A stretch of DNA of 64,000 nucleotides, from NCBI GenBank assembly GCA_033239005.1, contig BSQZ01000011.1, forward strand, positions 5,191,001 to 5,255,000. Reading direction: 5' to 3'. This stretch comes from Lamellibrachia satsuma (lineage: Eukaryota > Annelida > Polychaeta > Sabellida > Siboglinidae). The translations under genes and the position numbers were made by a program. Of the stretch, positions 63,603 through 64,000 are shown piece by piece; position 1 is the stretch's first letter; every line of letters begins with the position of its first letter. The notes below the pieces were generated by a model. That model ran no database searches, was not told the DNA's origin, and was given only the letters and a program-made list of their open reading frames with translations.

Positions 63603-63639
63603 GTAAGTGAAGAACATCAAGGTTCACTCTTGTGACAGT

Positions 63640-63690
63640 AAATTTTGTGACAGTCACTCTTGTGACAGTCATTACTCTGACTTATTGTTA
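63640..63690. repeat. Short tandem repeat
   Basis: Three copies of a TTTTGTGACAGTCACTCTTG-type unit after exon 35. Confidence 0.8.
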
Positions 63691-63785
63691 GAAGTTGGCA
63701 TCTCTGTAACCCGTTTGTTTGCATGCACCTATGACCTCTGGTTTCTGAAGATTTAGGCGCCACACACTATAGAAGGTTCATTATT
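63690..63785 (+). repeat. LINE 3' tail fragment
   Basis: AACCCGTTTGTTTGCATGCA, then CCTATGACCTCTGGTTTCTG, then AAGATTTAGGCGC, resembles the tail of LINE copies A to C (AACCCTTTTGTTTTGGTGCA...). Confidence 0.55.
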
Positions 63786-64000
63786 ATTACTAGCAAAAAT
63801 ACCCATCCTCCGGACGGGACAACTTGATAATACAGAAGTGACTGTATTGATAACAATATTAAAGAAATGCCTTGGTACTTGGTGCGGCCAGTCAGTATCT
63901 TGATGTCTCTTGGAATCATACTCTCAAAATTGCTACGTAATATTGGCTATATATTGGTTATAGTAACATGTGCCTGGCCCTTGTATTACGTAACTTTGAA

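Noticed and set aside
63355..63420. tRNA-Val gene
   Set aside because: The D-arm resembles tRNA-Val but the T-arm/B box is degraded and the acceptor stem does not close.

Overview
This window is nuclear DNA from an animal, most likely an aquatic invertebrate. It is AT-rich and intron-rich. GT-AG introns separate short exons, and the introns carry tRNA-derived SINEs, LINE remnants, foldback MITEs, minisatellites and long (TA)n runs. The exact phylum cannot be read from the sequence; a lophotrochozoan or other marine invertebrate is a guess.

The window is dominated by one gene on the + strand, a homologue of TMEM131, the ER transmembrane protein that helps procollagen assembly and secretory cargo export. 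I reconstructed 35 coding exons from the start codon at 3132 to the donor after 63602. Every exon-exon phase is compatible and together they encode 1,800 codons. The order is: signal peptide (exon 1), PapD-like domain (exons 4-7), a long lumenal series of immunoglobulin/ASH-like beta-sandwich segments (exons 7-27), one transmembrane helix (exon 28, about residues 1099-1122), and a basic and Ser/Pro-rich cytosolic tail with the conserved [14 protein letters not shown] and GSYSSIVN islands (exons 29-35). The last part of the tail and the stop codon lie beyond position 64000.

Layout: 1-1747 is a decayed non-LTR retrotransposon. 2330-3131 is a comparatively CpG-rich stretch that probably holds the promoter. 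3132-7224 carries exons 1-3. 7225-29403 is a 22 kb third intron full of SINEs, MITEs, a nested DNA transposon and satellites. 29404-53605 carries exons 4-28 with introns from 164 bp to 1.8 kb. 53606-63602 carries the cytosolic-tail exons 29-35.

No second cellular gene could be supported on either strand, and I see no novel multi-gene system. The most interesting material is in the repeats: an 1,100-bp inverted-repeat element with an 8-bp target duplication whose empty site is preserved in a second repeat copy 28 kb away; a foldback MITE flanked by TTAA inside another repeat; a six-copy unnamed interspersed family whose copies have expanded in different ways; minisatellites ending just before four splice acceptors; and a hairpin carrying two opposed CTCF-like motifs.
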